Assembly: GCF_047675955.1 (NCBI RefSeq)
Contig: NC_132909.1
Coordinates: 45,063,931-45,127,930, forward strand
Origin: Chlorocebus sabaeus
Taxonomy: Eukaryota; Chordata; Mammalia; Primates; Cercopithecidae
Length of the DNA: 64,000 nt
Reading direction: 5' to 3'
A model generated the notes under the pieces. The model worked only from the letters and a program-made list of their open reading frames with translations. It had not been told where the DNA came from and did not search any database. Within the stretch, counting starts at the first letter, position 1. Every line of letters begins with the position of its first letter. Shown piece by piece: positions 54,331-64,000 of the stretch. The translations under genes and the position numbers were made by a program.

Positions 54331-56225
54331 AAATAAAGAATTACAACATGACCCAGCAATTCCACTCATAGGTATATACCGAGAGAAATTAAAACATATG
54401 TCCATACCAAAACTTGTTCACAAATGTTTTTGGGTTTTTTTGTTTGCTTGTTTGTTTGTTTTTGGTGGAGTCTCAACTCTCTTACCCAGACTGGAGTGCA
54501 GTGGCTCCACTGTACTCTGCTGTAATCCCAGCACTTTGGAAGGTCAAGCTGTGTGGATCTCCTGAGGTCAGGAGTTCAAGACCAGCCTGATCAATATGGT
54601 GAAACTCCATCTCTACTAAAAATACAAAAATTACCCAAGCATGGTGGCATACACCTGTGACCCCAGCTACTCAGGAGGCCAAGACAGGAGAATTGCTTGA
54701 ACCTGGGAGGAGGTTGCAGTGAGCCGAGATCACGCCACTGCACTCCAGCCTGGGCGACAAAGTGAAACTGTCTCAAAAAATATATATGTATTATGCTAAG
54801 ACACAAAAGGTCACATATTTTATGATTCCATTTACATGAAATGCCCAGAACAGGCAAATTCATAGAAACAGAAAGTGGATTCGTGCTTGCCAGGAGCTGG
54901 GGAAACGGGGGAAGTGGGAAGTGACTGCTGATGGAGACAGGGCTTGTTTCTGGAATGATAAAAAAATGTTCTTGTGGCCGGGCACAGTACCTCACACCTG
55001 TAATCCCAGCACTTTGGGAGGCAGAGGCAGGCAGATAACTTGAGCCCAGTAGTTTGAGACTGGGCAACATGGCAAAAACTCATCTCTATAAAAAATACAA
55101 AAAATTTAGCCTGGCATGGTGGTGCATGCCTGTAGTCCCAGCTGCTTGGGAGGCTGAGGCTGGAGGATCACTGGAGTCTGGGGGTCAAAGGGGCAGTGAG
55201 CTGTGATGGTGCCATTGCACTCCAGCCTGGGTGTTAGAGTGAGACCCTGTCTCCAAAAAACCAAAAAGCAAAAAAACCCACCCAAAAACCAAAAAAAAAA
55301 AAAAAAAGAAAAGAAACAAAACAGAAAATGTTCTTGGTTGGCTGGGTGCTCACACCTGTAATCCCAGCACTTTGCCAGGCTTAGGCGGGCAGATCACTTG
55401 AGCCCAGGAATTCCAGACCAGCGTGGGCAACATAGTCAGATCCTGTCTCTACAAAAAATAAAAATAAAAACTAGTAGGACATGACGGTGTGTGCCTGTGG
55501 TCCCAGAAACTAGGAGGGGCTGAGGTAGGAAGATTCCTTGAGCCCAGGAGGTTGAGGCGGCAGTGAGCTATGATCGCGCCACTGGACTGCAGCCTGGGCA
55601 ACAGAGCAAGACCCTGTCTCAGAAAAAAAAAAAGAAAGAAAGAAAGAAAAGAAAAGAAAATGTTTTTGGGGCCACGCACGGTGGCTCACACCTGTAATCC
55701 CAGCACTTTGGGAGGCTGAGGTGGGGGGATCACCTGAGGTCAGGAGTTCGAGACCAGCCTGGCCAACATGGTGAAATCCCGTCTCTACTAAAAATACAAA
55801 ATTAGAAAAAAAAAGAAAACGTTCTTGAGTTAGATAGTGGTGATGGTTGCACAAATATACTAAATGCCACTTTTATTTATTTATTTATTTGAGATGGAGT
55901 TTCATTTTTGTTGCCCAGGCTGGAATGCAGTGGTATGATCTCAGTTCACTGCAATCTCCACCTCCTGGGTTCAAGCAATTCTCCTTCCTCAGCCTCCTGA
56001 GTAGCTGGGATTACAGGCGCCTGCCACCATGCTTGGCTAAGTTTTGTATTTTTAGTAGAGACAGGGTTTTCCCATGTTGAACAAGCTGGTCTTGAACTCC
56101 TGACCTCACGTGATCCACCTGCCTCGACCTCCCAAAGTGCTGGGATTACAGGTGTGAGAGCCACTGCGCCCACCTGGCCTAAATGCCACTTTTATATGGC
56201 TAATTTATCTCAATAAAAATTAGAA
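52915..56225 (+). mobile_element. L1 3' half in SLC5A5 intron 12, antisense to the gene, split by Alus
   Basis: L1 pieces at 52,915-53,030, 53,325-53,525, 53,745-54,010, 54,330-54,440, 54,785-54,975, 55,810-55,880 and 56,185-56,225 read in order. Landmarks include 'atagacatttctccaaagaa', 'tgctggtgggaatgtaaaat' and 'ttatgattccatttacatga'. Some Alus show clean target duplications, such as 'atgggcaaagggt' at 53,502 and 53,748, and 'taaatgccactttta' at 55,860 and 56,180. The 158-codon open frame at 53,514-53,990 is a chimera of Alu and L1, not a gene. Confidence 0.8.
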
Positions 56226-56365
56226 TCAAACCAAATTCTGGGCCTCCCTCAAGCTGGGAGGACTGCTTTAGCCTGACAGTCTGAAGCTGCAGTGAGCTGA
56301 GACTGCACCACTGCACTCCAGCCTGGACAACAGAGCGAGACTCTGTCTCAGAAAAACAAAACAAA
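53030..56365. mobile_element. Alus interrupting the intron 12 L1
   Basis: Forward 53,030-53,325, 54,012-54,328, 54,516-54,783, 54,977-55,315, 55,335-55,665, 55,672-55,808 and 56,225-56,365; reverse 53,530-53,745, 54,460-54,515 and 55,883-56,183. Confidence 0.88.
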
Positions 56366-56616
56366 AAAAGTACTAGCTTCCTCTGGCTGCACCATATCTC
56401 CCACCCATCTCTCCTCCTATTAAATGCACCCTAACCTCAGTGCAGTTGGACTGGGACTAGCCTGATTGTGGCCTCAGGGCCTTTGCACCTACCATTCCCT
56501 CCACCAGGAATGCATTTTACTAATCAGTCTTCTTAGGCAGAGTTCAGGGCAAGCAAGTTTCCCTTCAAGATCACACCACCCCGGGATCGGTTCCCTCCCA
56601 CCCCAAGTCGGCTCAC

Positions 56617-56813
56617 CTGGGGGCCCTGCTGGAGTCGTTAGCAGGGAGGAGAGCCATGTTCAGCAGGCCAGAGGTGTTGACTGAGAGAGCCAAGCAGCGG
56701 GCAGCCGACGACGGCAGGACCCTCATGGTCTGCTCGCTGGGTGGGTACAGTGTGGCGCCCAAGGCCACCCACAACGACAGCGCCAAGCCGGCGCCCAGTC
56801 CCGAGAGGACTCC
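56617..56813 (-). CDS. SLC5A5: SLC5A5 exon 12 (residues 444-509)
   Basis: The 197-base exon has its acceptor at 56,815-56,814 and a GTGAGC donor at 56,616-56,611. Intron 11 is 84 bases. It encodes helix XII (GLGAGLALSLWVALGATLY) and most of the large extracellular loop. Two N-glycosylation sequons are kept: Asn489-Thr-Ser and Asn502-Asp-Ser. The loop is the most diverged part. I recall human having Ala447, Val484, Ala490, Asp495 and Pro496, where this copy has Ser, Leu, Thr, Asn and Met. Changes in this exposed, non-catalytic loop are unlikely to affect transport. Confidence 0.96.
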
Positions 56814-56897
56814 CTGGGGGCAGAGCCGGAGTCAGGGAAGGGGAGGGGCCTGTCTGGCCCTGCCACCGCCCCGCCCCTCGCCACCGACCCCACTCAC

Positions 56898-56984
56898 CGG
56901 GGTGTTGCAGGCTGGCAGGAACATTCCCAAGATGAAGGCTCCAAGGAGGGGGCCGCTGATGACTCCCATGACTGTGAAGGAGCC
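56898..56984 (-). CDS. SLC5A5: SLC5A5 exon 11 (residues 415-443)
   Basis: This exon is exactly 29 codons, 87 bases, with the acceptor at 56,986-56,985 and a GTGAGT donor at 56,897-56,892. It encodes GSFTVMGVISGPLLGAFILG and then MFLPACNTP, which is helix XI and the start of the next loop. It is identical to the human protein as I recall it. Confidence 0.97.
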
Positions 56985-57234
56985 CTGGGAGAGTAGGTGG
57001 AAGTGGGGCTGAAGGCGGAGCCCTCCCACCCCTCCGGGCCTCAGTTTACCCGCTGGGAAAGCGAGACCTCAGGAACGCCACTGTGGGGCTCAAGGACTCC
57101 TCTGTGTCTCAGTTTCCCTAAAGGGAAGAGGACCCCCCTACCCCCCCCGTTCCTGCCTCTCTCCCCTGGGTTGGAGGCAAAGATACTGATTTTCTCCTCA
57201 AGCCAGGGAGGCCCTTTCTTCTTCTTTTTGTTTT

Positions 57235-58130
57235 TTAGACAGAGTCTCACTTTGCCACCCAGGTTGGAGTGCAGTGGCACGATCTCGGCTCATTGCAACC
57301 TCCCTAAGGTCGCCACCCCCCACTTCCCAATTCCTCCGCCCCAAGCCAGCCAGCTGCAAAAAAGTCCCGTGATGGCCTCTGGCATCAAATAGAACCTAGT
57401 TCTTAATCTCAGCGACTTGGAAAGGTGAGGCGGGTGGTTGCTTGAGGCCAGGAGTTCAAGACCAGCCTAGGCACGAAGCGAGACCCTGTCTCTAAAAAAA
57501 GTTTTAAAATTAGCCAAGCCAGACTGGGCGCAGTGGCTCACGCTTGTAATCCCAGCACTTCGGGAGGCCGAGGCGGGCAGATCACCTTGGGTAGGGAGTT
57601 CAAGACCAGCCTGACTAACATGGAGAAGCCCCATCTCTACTAAAAATACAAAATAGCCGGGCGTGGTGGTGCATGCTTGTAATCCCAGCTACTAGGGAGG
57701 CTGAGGCAGGAGAATTGCTTGAATCCAGGAGGTGGAGGTTGTAATGAGCCGAGATTGTGCCATTGCACTCCAGCCTGGGCAACAAGAGTGAAACTCCATC
57801 TCAAAAAAAAAAAAAAAAATTAGCCAGACCAGTCATGGTGGCTCACACCTGTAATCCCAGCACTTTGGGAGGTAGAGGCGGGTGGATCACTTGAGGTCAG
57901 GAGATCGAGACCATCCTGGCTAACACGGTGAAACCCCGTCTCTACTAAAAATACAAAAAAATGCCAGCGTGGTGGCGGGCGCCTGTAGTCCCAGCTACTC
58001 AGGAGGCTGAGGCAAGAGAATGGCATGAACCCAGGAGGCAGAGCTTGCAGTAAGCTGAGATGGCACCACTGCACTCCAGCCGGAGCAACAGATCGAGACT
58101 CCGCCTAAAAAAAAAAAAAAAAAAAAAAAG
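57235..58130. mobile_element. Alus, SLC5A5 intron 10
   Basis: Reverse fragment 57,235-57,303; forward fragment 57,400-57,500; forward 57,528-57,820 and 57,822-58,130. Confidence 0.9.
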
Positions 58131-58233
58131 GAGTTCTGCCACGGACACATGTGACCTCTCTGAGCCTCAGTTCAATGGGAAAGATGCCTCCACCTCTCAG
58201 GGAGACCAGGGCAGGGGGCAGGTGGGGTCTCAC

Positions 58234-58304
58234 CTGGAGGACACCTCCTCCAAGCAGCGAGGACAGAGCTGCCACAGTGAGACAGGCCAATCCGTAGATG
58301 AGTG
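58234..58304 (-). CDS. SLC5A5: SLC5A5 exon 10 (residues 391-414)
   Basis: The 71-base exon has its acceptor at 58,306-58,305 and a GTGAGA donor at 58,233-58,228. Intron 9 is just 76 bases. It encodes SLIYG, then LACLTVAALSSLLGGGVLQ, forming helix X. Gly395, the site of the human G395R defect, is present. Residue 396 is Leu where I recall Ser in human. Confidence 0.97.
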
Positions 58305-58380
58305 CTGTAGTGAATGGGGGTGGCATGGTCAATGGCGAGGGACTGCCCTGGCCTCCCACCCAGGTCTCCCTGAAACTCAC

Positions 58381-58493
58381 AGAGCCCCTTGGATATAATC
58401 ACGAGTTTCCTGGGTGCCAGGTTCTGTAGCCGAGGTTTGATGAGGTCTTCCACAGTGACTGCAGCCATGGCATTGATGCTGGTGGATGCTGTG
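58381..58493 (-). CDS. SLC5A5: SLC5A5 exon 9 (residues 353-391)
   Basis: The 113-base exon has its acceptor at 58,495-58,494 and a GTGAGT donor at 58,380-58,375. It completes Ser353 and carries the rest of the helix IX sodium-site cluster: Thr354, Ser356, Thr357, Asn360 and Asp369, all intact (TASTSINAMAAVTVEDLIKP). The cytosolic loop reads RLQNLAPRK where I recall RLRSLAPRK in human (residues 376-377). The exon ends at KLVIISKGL plus one base of Ser391. Confidence 0.97.
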
Positions 58494-58884
58494 CTGTGTG
58501 AGGAAGGCGGTGGGGGTTCCTCAGGCCATATGGAGAGACCATCCACACCATCTGGCCTGCCAGACCTCACCCAGCCTGAGGGCAGAGGTGGGGGTAACCC
58601 AGTCCTGCAAAAGTGAAGGAGATATCCACCCCTCCCCTCCCCAAAGACCTGAGACATCCCCACAGGAGCAAGGACACCTGTGACCAAGGGCAGGTGGGAC
58701 AGACAGGCAGGTTCTGGTTCTAGAGGGACTATAGTCACATGTGGGAGATTTGCAAAAGGGACAGTGAGAGCATGTGACCAGAAGTCCCGGAAGAGTGGAA
58801 ACCACCTGAGTGTGTGGCCTTGGAAGGCAGGAGTAGGGGACTGCTTGGTCATGGCTGTGCCCCAGGGTTTGGAACAACAGTACC

Positions 58885-59185
58885 TGGGCTGGGCATGGTG
58901 GCTCACGCTTTCAATTCCAGCACTTTGGGAGGCCGAGGCATGCGGATCACCTGAGCTCAGGAGTTCAAGACCAGCCTGGCCAAAATGGCGAAACCTCATC
59001 TCTACTAAAAATACAAAAATTAGCCAGCCATGGTGACGTGCCCCTGTAATCCCAGCTACTTGGGAGGCTGAGGCAGGAGAATCGCTTGAACCCAGAAGGT
59101 GGAGTTTGCAGTGAGCCAAGATCGCGCCACTGCACTCCAGCCTAGGTAACAAAGCAAGACTCCATCTGGAAAAAAAAAAAAAAAA
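58885..59185 (+). mobile_element. Alu, SLC5A5 intron 8
   Basis: Forward, flanked by 'gaacaacagta' and 'gaacaacagtg'. Confidence 0.94.
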
Positions 59186-59504
59186 GAACAACAGTGCTTG
59201 CCACATGGTAGATGTTCAATAAATATTTGTCTGGGGGAGGAAGGAAGGAAAGAAGGAAGAAGAAGAGAGGAGAGTCAGGCGTGGCCATGACGGGTGATAA
59301 GAAGGTAAACCCCTGCAGTTGGGGTCCCTGTGCCCAGGGCATGCTCTCTGCCAGCGCCTCCCTGAGCTGTCTTCTAGGGATCAAGCAGGAACTGGGAATG
59401 ATGGACAGGTCCAGACCATTCCATGCCCCAGGGGGATGGCAGGTCGGGATGAGGAGGCTCCCAGGGGCTGAAATAACACTCCATGAACAAGCGGGGGTGC
59501 TCAC

Positions 59505-59593
59505 CTGAGGGTGCCACTATAAGCACAGGCCAGGAAGAGCCCAGGGACTCCAGGCAGATCTTCGAAGATGTCCAGCACCAGCAGAGGCATGTA
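59505..59593 (-). CDS. SLC5A5: SLC5A5 exon 8 (residues 324-353)
   Basis: The 89-base exon has its acceptor at 59,595-59,594 and a GTGAGC donor at 59,504-59,499. It encodes YMPLLVLDIFEDLPG, then VPGLFLACAYSGTL, and two bases of Ser353. It includes the start of helix IX, with Thr351 and the first part of Ser353, both hydroxyl side chains that line the Na+ path in NIS. The sodium-site codon Ser353 is split by intron 8. Confidence 0.97.
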
Positions 59594-59739
59594 CTGGGGA
59601 GAACTGGGGGTCAGCCTCCCAGACAGCAGCACCCCGAGGGCAGGGGCTTCTATCTGTCCTGATGCTGCACGTCCCCAGCACCCAGGACAGATGGGGTTCA
59701 CAGTCGGCATTTAATATGCATTTAGTTTTTGTTTGTGGT

Positions 59740-60219
59740 TTTTGTTTTGTTTTGAGACAAGATCTTGCTCTGTCGCCCAGGCTGGAGTGCAGTGCCACGA
59801 TTGTGGCTCACTGCAGCCTAGAACTCCTGGGCTCCAGCGATCCTGCTGCCTCAGTCACCCAGTAGCTGAGACCACAGGTGCGCGCCACCATGCCTGGCTA
59901 ATTTTTTAAAATTTTTGTGTAAAGATGGGGGTCTGGCTGGGCACAGTGGCTCACGCCTGTAATCCCAACACTTTGGGAGGCTGAGGTAGGTGGATCACTT
60001 GAGCTCAGGAGTTCAAGACCAGCCTGGCCAACATGGTGAAACCTCATCTCTACCCAAAACACAGAAATTAGCTGGGTGTGGTGGAGCTGGTGTGGTGGTT
60101 CACACCTGTAGTCCCAGCTACTTGGGAGACTGAGGCAGAAGAATCGCCTGAATCCGAGAGGCAGAGGTGAGCGGAGATCGTGACACTGCACTCCAGCCTG
60201 CACAACAGAGCTAGACTCT

Positions 60220-60256
<37 letters not shown>

Positions 60257-61930
60257 TTTAAAGATGGGGTCTTCCTATGTTCCTCAGGCTGTAATGTGTG
60301 TTTATTGATCAACTGCATGAACCTGAGAATTGTCCCTGAGCCCCACTGTGTGCTGAGCCCTGGGATCCCTGTGAAGCAGGGACCTGTGTCATCCCTGTTT
60401 TACTGATGAAGACTGTGAGGCCGAGAGGCACAGTCCCTCCCTGAAGTTACACAGTCCAGCAGTCCCGGATCTGATCTCCAGGGAGGAGTGCAGATGGGGT
60501 GGTCCCCGGTACCCTCTGCTAACTCTGAACCCCATGATCAAAACTCTACTTGGGGTGTGACCTAGGCATGGGTCCTGGCACTTCCCCCACCGACTTGCCC
60601 ATTGACCTCAGGCAGTCACTTCCCCCCCGAGCCTCAGTTTCCTCATCTGTAAAGTGGGAGCCATGACCGCCCTGCCTTTCTCAGAAGAAAGATTAGATGG
60701 GAAACTAACTGCTGGTGAAGGGAACAGCAAGAGACACAGAGTAGACACTTGGGACACGGGAGACCAGAGCTGGCCATTCTTATTATTATAACCAACATGA
60801 TTCGTTCCTGCTGGATAACAGTTTTTGTTTTTGTGGGTTTGTTTTGTTTTGTTTGAGATGGAGTTTCTTTCTTGTTGCCCAGGCTGGAGTGCAATGGCGC
60901 CATCTCGGTTCACCACAACCTCCGCCTCCCGGATTCAAGCGATTCTCCCGCCTCAGCCTTCTGAGTAGCCGGGATCACAGGTATGCGCCACCACGCCCTG
61001 CTAATTTTGTATTTTTCAGTAGGGACAGGGTTTTTCCATGTTGGTCAGGCTGGTCTCCAACTCCCGACCTCAGGTGATCCCCCTGCCTCAGCCTCTCAAA
61101 GTGCTGAGATTATAGGCGTGAGCCACCGCACCCGGCCTTCTTTTGTTTTGTTTTTGTTTTTGTTGTTGTTGTTGTTTGAGATGGAGTCTCTCTCTGTCAC
61201 CCAGGCTGGAGTGCAATGGTGTGATCTCTGCTCACTGCAACCTCTACCTCCTGAGTTCAAACTATTCTCCTGCCTCAGCCTCCCGAGTAGCTGGGATTAC
61301 AGGCAAAAATTAACCAGGTCTGGTTACTTTTTGTATTAGTGGAGAGGGGGTTTCACCATGTTGGCCAGGTTGGTTTAGAACTCCTAACCTCAAGTGATCT
61401 GCCCATCTTGGCCTCCAAAAGTGCTAGGATTACAGGCGTGAGCCACCACGCCCAGCCTGCATCATGGTTTCATCTCCTCCTGAGCATCTCGCAGGGGATC
61501 TCTGGAACTCTCTGGAACTCTGGATCTGAATGTGGCCCTCTCCTGCTCACACCCACTGAGGGCGGTCCATTGCCTCCCAGACTCACCTTCCCCACTCCTC
61601 ACAGATCCTCCTCTGAGCTCCTTTTTTTTTTTTTTTTTTTTTTTTTTGAGACAGAGTCTCACTTTGTCACCCAAGCTGGAGTGCAGTGGTGCAATCTCCC
61701 CTTATTGCAACCTCCGCCTCCTGAGTTCAAACGATTCTTCTGCCTCAGCCTCCTGAGTAGCTGGGACTACAGGTGTGTGCCACCACGCCCAGCTAATTTT
61801 TATATTTTTAATAGAGATGGGGTTTTACCATGTTGGCCAGACTGGTCTCAAACTCCTGACCTCCGGTGATCCACCTGCCTCGGCCTCCCAAAGTGTTGGG
61901 ATTACAGGCGTGAACCGCTGCGCCTGGCCT
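59740..61930. mobile_element. Alus and MIRs, SLC5A5 intron 7
   Basis: Reverse 59,745-59,932; forward 59,935-60,255; reverse 60,855-61,137, 61,170-61,460 and 61,622-61,930. Two MIRs in plus orientation lie at 60,330-60,480 and 60,570-60,760 ('gagcctcagtttcctcatct'). Confidence 0.9.
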
Positions 61931-62059
61931 CCTCTGAGTTCTTTCCTGCTTCTTGGCCTTTGCACAGGCCATTCATTCTGCTAGAAATGCTCTTTGACCT
62001 CAGTACCACCAAGGTAGCGAGGGAGTGCAGAGCCAACCAGGAGCCTGGGTGGGACTCAC

Positions 62060-62189
62060 CTGGTCTGGGGCAGAGATGCGCCCCAGTAGGAGAGGGTCGC
62101 AGTCAGTGTAGAACACAAACATGACAATGCCACAGCAGGCAGCGCTGGACACGATCAGGAACAGGCCCACCTGGTTGATGAGCAGGGCC
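62060..62189 (-). CDS. SLC5A5: SLC5A5 exon 7 (residues 280-323)
   Basis: The exon lies between the acceptor at 62,191-62,190 and a GTGAGT donor at 62,059-62,054, 130 bases. Intron 6, between this exon and exon 6, is only 100 bases. The exon encodes helix VIII (ALLINQVGLFLIVSSAACCG, then IVMFVFY) and the extracellular TDCDPLLLGRISAPDQ loop. It ends on a codon boundary. Confidence 0.97.
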
Positions 62190-62289
62190 CTGGGGGAAGA
62201 GGTGGCCTAAGGCTTAGGGGACAGCCTCAAGCTGGTGGAGGGGGACAGCATGTCCCAGAAACCCCCACCTTGCTCCACCAAACACTTAC

Positions 62290-62430
62290 AGCTTGGCCTG
62301 CTTCTCTGTGCGACAAGCCACGTAGCGCTGTACCTGCGCCTGGTTCACACCATACATGGAGAGCCACACCAACGTGCCACCCACCATGAAAGTCCAGAAT
62401 GTATAGCGGCTCCTCGGGTCAGGGTTAAAG
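62290..62430 (-). CDS. SLC5A5: SLC5A5 exon 6 (residues 233-280)
   Basis: The exon runs from the acceptor AG at 62,432-62,431 to a GTAAGT donor at 62,289-62,284, 141 bases. It starts with the last base of the Asp233 codon and ends two bases into Leu280. It covers the loop FNPDPRSRYTF and transmembrane helix VII (residues about 244-259), then VNQAQVQRYVACRTEKQAKL. Gln267, Val270 and Cys272, sites of human iodide-transport-defect mutations, are all wild type. One difference from my recollection of human is Met for Val in the FxVGG stretch (residue 248). Confidence 0.96.
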
Positions 62431-62544
62431 CTGGGTGGGGACAGGGCAAGTTAGTCATGTGGAGATGTCACGCTGACTTCACCCTCCCAAGGGCCCCAGA
62501 CAGCACTTCTGGACCTTATAGGGGATACTTGTAGTGGGTTTTGT

Positions 62545-62755
62545 TGGCCAGGCGCGGTGGCTCATGCCTGTAATCCCAGCACTTTGGGAGGCCAAGGCGG
62601 ATGGATCACCTGAGAATAATGGCGGGCGCCTGTAATCCCAGCTACTTGAGAGGCTGAGGCAGGAGAATCACTTCAACCCAGGAGGTGGAGGTTGCAGTGA
62701 GCTGAGATCGCGCCACTGCACTCCAGCCTGGAGCAAGACTCCATCTCAAAACAAC
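62545..62755 (+). mobile_element. Internally deleted Alu, SLC5A5 intron 5
   Basis: Forward; the middle (about 90 bases) is missing between 'atcacctgag' and 'aatggcgggcgcc'. Confidence 0.9.
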
Positions 62756-62889
62756 GAAAAATTTAATTAATTATATTAAAAATAAATAAAAAATAAATGG
62801 AGTGGGTTTGACGTATGCATAGGAATTTGCTAGATTGAAAATTCATGTATTTGTTTTTTTGGTTGGTTTTTTTTGTTTGTTTTTTGTTT

Positions 62890-63175
62890 TTTTGAGACAG
62901 AGTCTCGCTCTGTCGCCCAGGCTGGAGTGCAGTGGCTGGATCTCAGCTCACTGCAAGCTCCGCCTCCGGGGTTTACGCCATTCTCCTGCCTCAGCCTCGC
63001 AAGTAGCTGGGACTACAGGCGCCCTCCACCTCGCCTAGCTAGTTTTTTGTATTTTTTAGTAGAGACAGGGTTTCGCAGTGTTAGCCAGGATGGTCTCAAT
63101 CTCCTGACCTCGTGATCCGCCCGTCTCGGCCTCCCAAAGTGCTGAAATTACAGGCTTGAGCCACCGCGCCCGGCC
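62890..63175 (-). mobile_element. Young AluY (cercopithecid type), SLC5A5 intron 5
   Basis: Reverse-oriented, with 'ggctggatctcagctc', 'cctagctagttttttg' and 'aggcttgagccacc'. It is flanked by 'catgtatttgttt' at 62,843 and 63,178, a clean duplication. Confidence 0.92.
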
Positions 63176-63372
63176 TCATGTATTTGTTTACTGAGTCATC
63201 TATCTATGCACTCAAAAACCATTCTTTCTTTGCCCAGCTGAGAGTTCAGAGCTGCTTTAGCTCCCAGTCTGATCTGAGGGGAGGAGCAGAGAGCAGCAAG
63301 GACCTCCTGGAGCAGGAGGCACTGACTGATTTCTACCATCCCAGGGCACAAAGGGAGCCCAGCTGCATTCTT

Positions 63373-64000
63373 CTCTTTTTTTTTTTTTTTTTTTAAGATG
63401 GAGTTTCACTCTTGTCACCCAGGCTGGAGTGCAATGGCGTGATCTCAGCTCACCGCAACCTCCACCTCCTGGGTTCAAGTGATTCTCCTGCCTCAGCCTC
63501 CCAAGCGGCTGGAATTACAGGCATGCACCACCATGCCCCGCTAATTTTTTTTTTTTTTTTTTGAGACCGAGTCTCTCTCTGTCACCAGGCTGGAGTGCAG
63601 TGGCACCATCTCAGCTCACTGCAACCTCCGTCTCCCAGGTTCAAGCAATTGTCCTGCTTCAGCCTCCTGAGTAGCTGGGATTACAGGCGCCCGCCAGCAT
63701 GCCCAGCTAATTTTTGTATTTTTAGAAATGGAGTTTCACCAGGTTGGCCAGGATGGTCTTGATCTCTTGACCTCGTGATCTGCCCACCTTGGCCTTCCAA
63801 AGTGCTGGGATTACAGATGTGAGCCACCGCGCCCAGCTTAATTTTGTATTTTTTAGTAGAGACGGGGTTTCTCCATGTCGGTCATGCTGGTCTCAAACTC
63901 CTGACCTCAGGTGATCCCCCCACCTTGGCCTCCCAAAGTGCTGGGATTACAGGCGTGAGCCACCGTGCCCAGCCACCCCCCTGCTTTTTTTTTTTTTTTT
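63373..64000 (-). mobile_element. Nested reverse Alus at the window edge
   Basis: The outer Alu (63,373-63,545, resuming 63,838-63,975) is interrupted by another reverse Alu (63,552-63,837). A T run at 63,986-64,000 begins a further one. Confidence 0.9.

Noticed and set aside
58172..59206. 344-codon minus-strand frame
   Set aside because: It reads straight through an Alu, intron 8, exon 9, intron 9 and part of exon 10 of SLC5A5. The real coding parts are only 58,381-58,493 and 58,234-58,304.

Overview
This is nuclear genomic DNA from an Old World monkey, or a close catarrhine relative. It is extremely Alu-rich. Several of the youngest Alus (for example about 2,081-2,357, 24,875-25,178, 46,235-46,549, 52,597-52,910 and 62,890-63,175) carry the cercopithecid AluY bases as I recall them: 'caagcctg' in the left arm, 'actagccgggcgagg' in the middle and 'gagatccggcc' near the end. 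The two protein-coding genes I recognise, CCDC124 and SLC5A5, are neighbours on human 19p13.11. The window is read in reverse relative to them, so both genes lie on the minus strand.

Layout: (1) 1-6,200 holds the 5' part of CCDC124: the first coding exon (1,225-1,394), a repeat-filled first intron and a CpG island at about 5,480-6,230 with a CRE and mirrored YY1-type sites. (2) 6,300-45,800 is intergenic and is almost wholly transposon strata. It contains an ERV LTR pointing at CCDC124, two copies of an unclassified approximately 470-bp repeat, an intact-ORF retrocopy of ATP5MF, two related ERV LTRs with tRNA-Leu-like primer sites and a decayed pol fragment, L1 pieces, a MaLR (THE1/MST) provirus nested in an L1 and itself carrying a small L1 insertion, MLT1 LTRs, MER5A and a DNA-transposon fossil. 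(3) 46,038-64,000 is the 3' two-thirds of SLC5A5, the sodium/iodide symporter. Ten coding exons (6 to 15) can be placed to the base with GT-AG sites and an uninterrupted frame from residue 233 to the stop after residue 643. Exons 1 to 5 lie beyond position 64,000.

The two genes are not functionally linked. SLC5A5 moves iodide with Na+ into thyroid, stomach and breast epithelium; CCDC124 is a ribosome-associated protein. I found no new multi-gene system. The most interesting signals are structural: an L1 segment inverted between two oppositely oriented Alus, an AluY that landed just upstream of the likely branch point of the last SLC5A5 exon, two tandem LTR-plus-primer-site units, a 28-bp perfect palindrome, a short inverted templated copy inside an Alu, and a possible 3' transduction in a truncated L1.
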